NCBI GenBank assembly: GCA_964035795.1
Contig: OZ038320.1
Span: forward strand, 11,878,118-11,942,117
Reading direction: 5' to 3'
DNA length: 64,000 nt
Source of the DNA: Pterobdella sp. o SKG-2022
Taxonomy: Eukaryota > Annelida > Clitellata > Hirudinida > Piscicolidae
This document shows, one piece after another, positions 48,357 to 64,000 of the stretch (position 1 is the first letter of the stretch; every line of letters starts with the position of its first letter). The position numbers and the translations under genes are program-made. Below the pieces are notes generated by a model, which was not told the DNA's origin, did no database searches, and worked only from the letters and a program-made list of their open reading frames with translations.

Positions 48357-49534
48357 ATGGGTAATTTGATCGCGTCTAGGATCGTTAGTAATCCTGAATT
48401 GGTTGGAGCACCTAACAACCCTGATTCTTCATGGTGGTGCAGGACTCTGGCTAGGGTGATCTCTGTTGTTGCAGCTGTTGGTTAGTGAGGTTTATATTGA
48501 TGCAACATAGTTTACTTGATTGAGTAATTTAATTAGGTTATTGTAAACTTTTTATTTTTTTTAATAAAGTATTCCATCTGTGTACAGCTTGTGCCATAGC
48601 TGGACTTGTAGTTTTGATTTCTTCCAAACTTCGTTGCATCTTTGGTGGTATTCTTATGATGTTAGTTGAAATCTACCTTTTTTATGTTTTCATTTATCAA
48701 TATGACTTAAGACTTTAGAAATTAATAATTTTTTAAGTTTAAGGTCCAAAACTTCAATTTTTTGTACAATAACATTTAAAATGATTATTCATTAAGTAAA
48801 AGCATAAACCTTTCTAGTTTGTTAGCGGGTATGGTTCTGGTGTTTGAAGCTCCCATATGCTGCACTCTTATTGAAGTCACCAAGCCTTTGGCTGCTTTTG
48901 CTGAAAAACGAACCTTTATTCAAAAAGCTCTCTTTTATGTTATGTATGTTCATTGTTTTTCATTAAAAATTCATATTTGTATTCTTCTCATTCGTTTTAT
49001 TTTTAAAGTTGTTAATTATTTTTTATCTTTAGGAAAATATAAATAATTAACTACCAGAAGTTATTTTAAATCAAAATCTCATCTCAGAGCAGCAATAATA
49101 CCAGTGATCATGTGTGCTGGGCCGGGATCTATAGTGGGATGTGGTTTCGTGTTTGCTGCTGGAGTTTTCTATGGATTGATGGGTCTTGGAAAGAAGTCTG
49201 TTGTTTGTTTTTAAACTTTTAATACAGTGTTTTGAAAATTCTTAAGTGATTTCTCAATATAAGTGTTTCCTTTATATATTTTTTATTTTGCCACTAGAAG
49301 AAATTTAAAAACACAAACTTTCAAAATTTCTAGTTACATACCAGACAAGTCATTAACTGAAACATCATGATGATCAAAACCACCAGGGCAGATAGAGAGC
49401 AAATGATGGAGTCAGCAGCCACAGCAAACAACAACCAAATGCCCACCTCAAACAATATGCCACCCAATGAAGAACCAGGTGCAGGTCTTTTTGAGAACCA
49501 GGAGAACTACCCTGCCAACAGAGGTTTCAACTGA
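48357..49534 (+). CDS. CACFD1: Flower / CACFD1 homologue, 5 exons, 192 aa
   Basis: Exons 48357-48480, 48588-48660, 48818-48943, 49088-49195 and 49387-49534 (stop TGA) total 579 nt with matching phases. Family features: N-terminal NPDSSWWCRTLARVISVVAA, a second membrane segment ACAIAGLVVLISS, the conserved acidic membrane motif VFEAPICCTLIEV, IQKALFYVM, then the last membrane segments CAGPGSIVGCGFVFAAGVFY and GLMGLGKK. The hydrophilic Asn/Pro-rich end (MMESAATANNNQMP) is cytosolic. Flower proteins have four membrane segments, act on synaptic and other vesicles in Ca2+-linked endocytosis, and mark cell fitness in flies. The conserved glutamate linked to Ca2+ conduction is present. PolyA signal at 49754-49759. 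Confidence 0.95.
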
Positions 49535-49753
49535 TCACTGTCAGCTAAGATGCACTTGCAAAAGATTATGTTATGGGAGTCTTAGTTTTGTGTCATGATG
49601 TCTATGTATATGGGTTATTTAGATGTTTGATTAGCTAACTGGATTATGTAGACATCATATAACTATTATTAGGGCTTTCATTTGAACATTTTTTCAGCAG
49701 ACTTAAATCATGAAGGTATTTTTTGTAGCAGTTATGTAGAAAAAAGTTAGCAT

Positions 49754-49759
49754 AATAAA
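49754..49759 (+). promoter_or_regulatory. PolyA signal of Flower
   Basis: AATAAA lies 220 bp after the stop codon. Confidence 0.5.
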
Positions 49760-51469
49760 GATTTTATGGCAGTTTAATCATAGTTAAGATTTTGTATCTA
49801 TATTGTATTGCAAAAAGTTCAACGTAGAAATCGTGCATTTGTTAACCTTTCTATAGATGGTAGCTATTGAATTTGTTAATTAATTTGTTAACTTCATGAT
49901 GCTCTATTATCATCATAGATGTGGCAGTTAAAAACTGGTTATTTTTGTTATGTTATCTGATATGACCTTTTAACTATTTTCATTATTATCAAGAATTTTC
50001 CAATGGGTTATTTTCATGATATAAAGTAATTGTTTTATAAAGGCTCTTCACGTTTCTTTCCACAATCTTCCATTTTCTAGTCGCACCAGCATACATTTCT
50101 GAGTATTTCGTTGGTTAAAAACAAATTATAATACTTTTGGTTACCACTCAGCATTTTTTTACTGTTGAAATACAACAAAAACGTTTAGAAAGATTTGTCA
50201 CAAAGCTTTTCAATTTCTTAGAAAATTATTCTCAGGCACTTGATGATAATATTATAAAAAGTCTAAAAGCTTTGTCATAAATTTTCAAAAACATTCTTTC
50301 ATTTTGCCATATTATTCGCAGGCTTACACATTGATCAATTTTTTCATTGTTAATACATAAATATCATTATGAAACCATTATTTTGTGGCTACGAGCATTT
50401 CCATTGAGCTTAACCAAGGGATCAAAACTTCGTTTAAGATTCATTTTCTTAAATCAGTTTTTTTTCAAAATTTTTAATGTTTGGCCAACATTGCCATTGT
50501 TTGAATATTTGCTTATTTACAGACATTATAAATCTGAATTTTAATCATGATCCTCATATATGGACGAAAACTTTTACAGTTAAAAGCATATTTCAATGAT
50601 TTCCAGTTTTAGAGTTTTGAGTATAGATATATTAAAAATCACTCAAATCAAAAATAATTTTTAAGCAATTAAGTTAATTTTGTCAGCTCATTATTTGTTA
50701 GCTTCATAGTAATTAGTAATTTATTTTTTATATGCAATATTTCACTATTGAAATGTTCTGCCATGTTTTATTCACAATGATTTTTTAAGAATAAGATCAA
50801 AATATAGACATACACTAGAAAAGTCGCTGTCATTAGCTGATAGATCGATGTTGTAACGAAATCAGTGAACAAAATACCCAGATTGTCATCACCATTAAGT
50901 TTTTGATCAGTATTGCATGTAAGTAAAACAGAACGATTTTTTATTAAATAAAAACTACTTCAAGTTGTATTCAGTAATTTAGGCAACAAAAAAATGGAAT
51001 GTAAAACGTGTGTACATCTCAAGAGCAATGTGTCTCAACGAAGAAATAGGTTTTGGATCTAGAAATTTTTCAACAATACATTATCGTTGGTCGAATTCAT
51101 TGAAAATACTATACAAATTTCATACTTGAAAGCAAATAGTCTTAAACAAATAACGGTTTGAATATCAAATTTAGAAAGTGTAATAATTCAAGAAATTTGA
51201 CACTAATATGCAGGGAAGTGATATAAAAGGACAAACACCAGTGACATTTGAACTATTAATCATTAATTCAACGTATAACATACAAATAATATGGATTCCT
51301 ATCCTATACAACATTAGTAAATCCGTTTTCTAAGGTTAATCATAAATTCTCTAAAATTAAGCATGAATTATTTTTAGCTGTAGATATATTTTGAGACTTT
51401 CTATTAACAAACTGCTAAGCTAATGAATAACATTTTAAAATAATATTGATATCTTATTCAAGTTATAAA
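49760..51469. other. Convergent spacer, Flower to adhesion GPCR
   Basis: Flower (+) and the adhesion GPCR (-) end towards each other. AT-rich, with no gene seen. Confidence 0.5.
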
Positions 51470-61762
<10,293 letters not shown>

Positions 61763-63088
61763 AACTTCTTCTTGTTCACTCAAAAGTAACTTTAAATTTA
61801 TTTGTCAACACAAAAATTTATAATTAAAACACAAAATGATTTTCAAAGCTGGTTTTTTTTCAACTATCTCTCAAACCCATGTTTTGTATATATTAAATAG
61901 AATGTAATACTGTATGCGGTACAGTGAGTTTTAAAACACAGTTTTCACTACCAATAATCCGAAGAGGGTATAATTTTTCCGTATAAACACAATTAGCTTA
62001 GAGATTCAAGTATCAACCAAAAATCAATACAATTTCAATAATTAAACGGTCTTTTTTTCAAAATGTTGTAAGGTTATTACATCAACTTCTATAAATAATT
62101 CGCCTTTTTGTTAAACACCAAAGCATATAACAAACCTAGTATATATACTGCTATATAGATATAACAGAAGTATTAGGTTGACAACATTGTTTAGGTGTAG
62201 CCTTCTAGCATAACAAAATGTTTCCTTTCAACGTAATAGAACCAGACTTAATTGTATAAGACTTATAAATAATTATGGAATGCAACTATGTTTAGATTTT
62301 TGGATCATTTGAATCAAGGAATTTTCAAAGCTTTTGAGTTACCCAGATCTTTTTCTTTTTTTAAATTGTTGTTTTAAAACATCACAATATCCACACTGGC
62401 AGGAACATTTAGACATGACTCGTCTTTTTAGGAATATACAGTTAATTTAGCAAATTGTTTTTAATATTCAAAAAAAATGAGATGATAATTACGCAATTTA
62501 TTCTATAAATGACAATAAACCTTTCAAATTGATTAATAACCCTAGATCTTTATTTGCTACATTAATCTAATTTTTAAAGGTTAGAAATTCAACTGTAAGA
62601 CAACAAAGATACTGTCGTGATTCGAACTCGTGACTGAAGTTTCTAAAACTGAAGCTTAAAACACTAATGTATTTTTAAACTATTGAAAAAAAGGGAGAAG
62701 ACCGAAGCCAAATATGAACGTAAAATGAATATTGTTTAAAAAAATTATATCAGCTTTGAAAGATTTATTCGATTAGCACATATTTCAGCATAGCTGTAAG
62801 TTCTATTCATAAGACATTATGTAAAATGAAATAATTAGACTTAATTATATCGCTTCTCTACATACTTTCTCACAATGTTCTGTCGTAAATTAACATTGCT
62901 TTCGACATTAAATAATTGTTTAAAAAGATCAAATAATCTCAGACTTTTTTCTTAATTCTTCAGTCATATACAAAATTTTTATATTTATTTTGTTCAAAAG
63001 AATTTTAATTATCTATCATAAAATAATCATAAATTTTTCATTAAGTAGAATTTTTTCTATCTGATAAGATTTTTATTTTTTTAAAAGT
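61763..63088. other. Spacer, KRR1 to adhesion GPCR (tandem, both minus)
   Basis: AT-rich. It should contain the adhesion GPCR promoter. No gene or repeat recognised. Confidence 0.5.
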
Positions 63089-63963
<875 letters not shown>

Positions 63964-64000
63964 CTAAATGGGTACAGGGATTTTAAATTTAGTTTTTATT

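Overview
This is animal nuclear DNA: AT-rich, with split genes, GT-AG introns from under 100 bp to several kb, retrotransposon debris, microsatellites and one 200-bp assembly gap (44659-44858). A three-copy RGWamide neuropeptide precursor, together with a Wnt, a Fe65 adaptor, a Flower channel and a chitin-binding adhesion GPCR, suggests a spiralian (lophotrochozoan) invertebrate. RGWamide is best known from annelids, so an annelid or close relative is my inference; the species is not identified. All gene models below were built by hand from splice sites, reading phase and family resemblance.

Layout: (1) 293-1871, +: 3' part of a doublecortin-domain gene. (2) 3492-12126, -: complete 15-exon Fe65/APBB homologue (WW, two PTB domains) of 959 aa with an unusual C-terminal tail of 11-residue repeats. 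(3) 13662-17171, +: complete 9-exon ESF1, a nucleolar pre-rRNA processing factor. (4) 18611-26213, +: 7-exon Wnt of about 610 aa, enlarged by two lysine/arginine-rich insertions; its 3.9-kb intron holds two non-LTR retrotransposon 3' ends. (5) 26214-48356: gene-poor stretch holding transposon remnants (non-LTR, piggyBac), a tRNA-like relic, an RFX/ETS-like GC island and one compact 3-exon gene, the RGWamide precursor (36762-37622, +). (6) 48357-49534, +: complete 5-exon Flower (CACFD1) homologue. (7) 51470-61762, -: complete 29-exon, 1878-aa adhesion GPCR with signal peptide, CBM14, threonine mucin stalk, CBM14, two Ig-like domains, hormone-receptor motif, GAIN/GPS, 7TM and a 526-residue tail. 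(8) 63089-63963, -: 3' four exons of KRR1, a small-subunit processome factor; the 5' part lies beyond the window.

The genes do not form a pathway. ESF1 and KRR1 both serve 18S rRNA/40S maturation. Fe65, Wnt, the adhesion GPCR and the RGWamide precursor are signalling components, and Flower is a vesicle/membrane channel protein. The most novel material is the architecture of the adhesion GPCR, the synuclein/perilipin-like 11-mer tail on Fe65 and the expanded Wnt.
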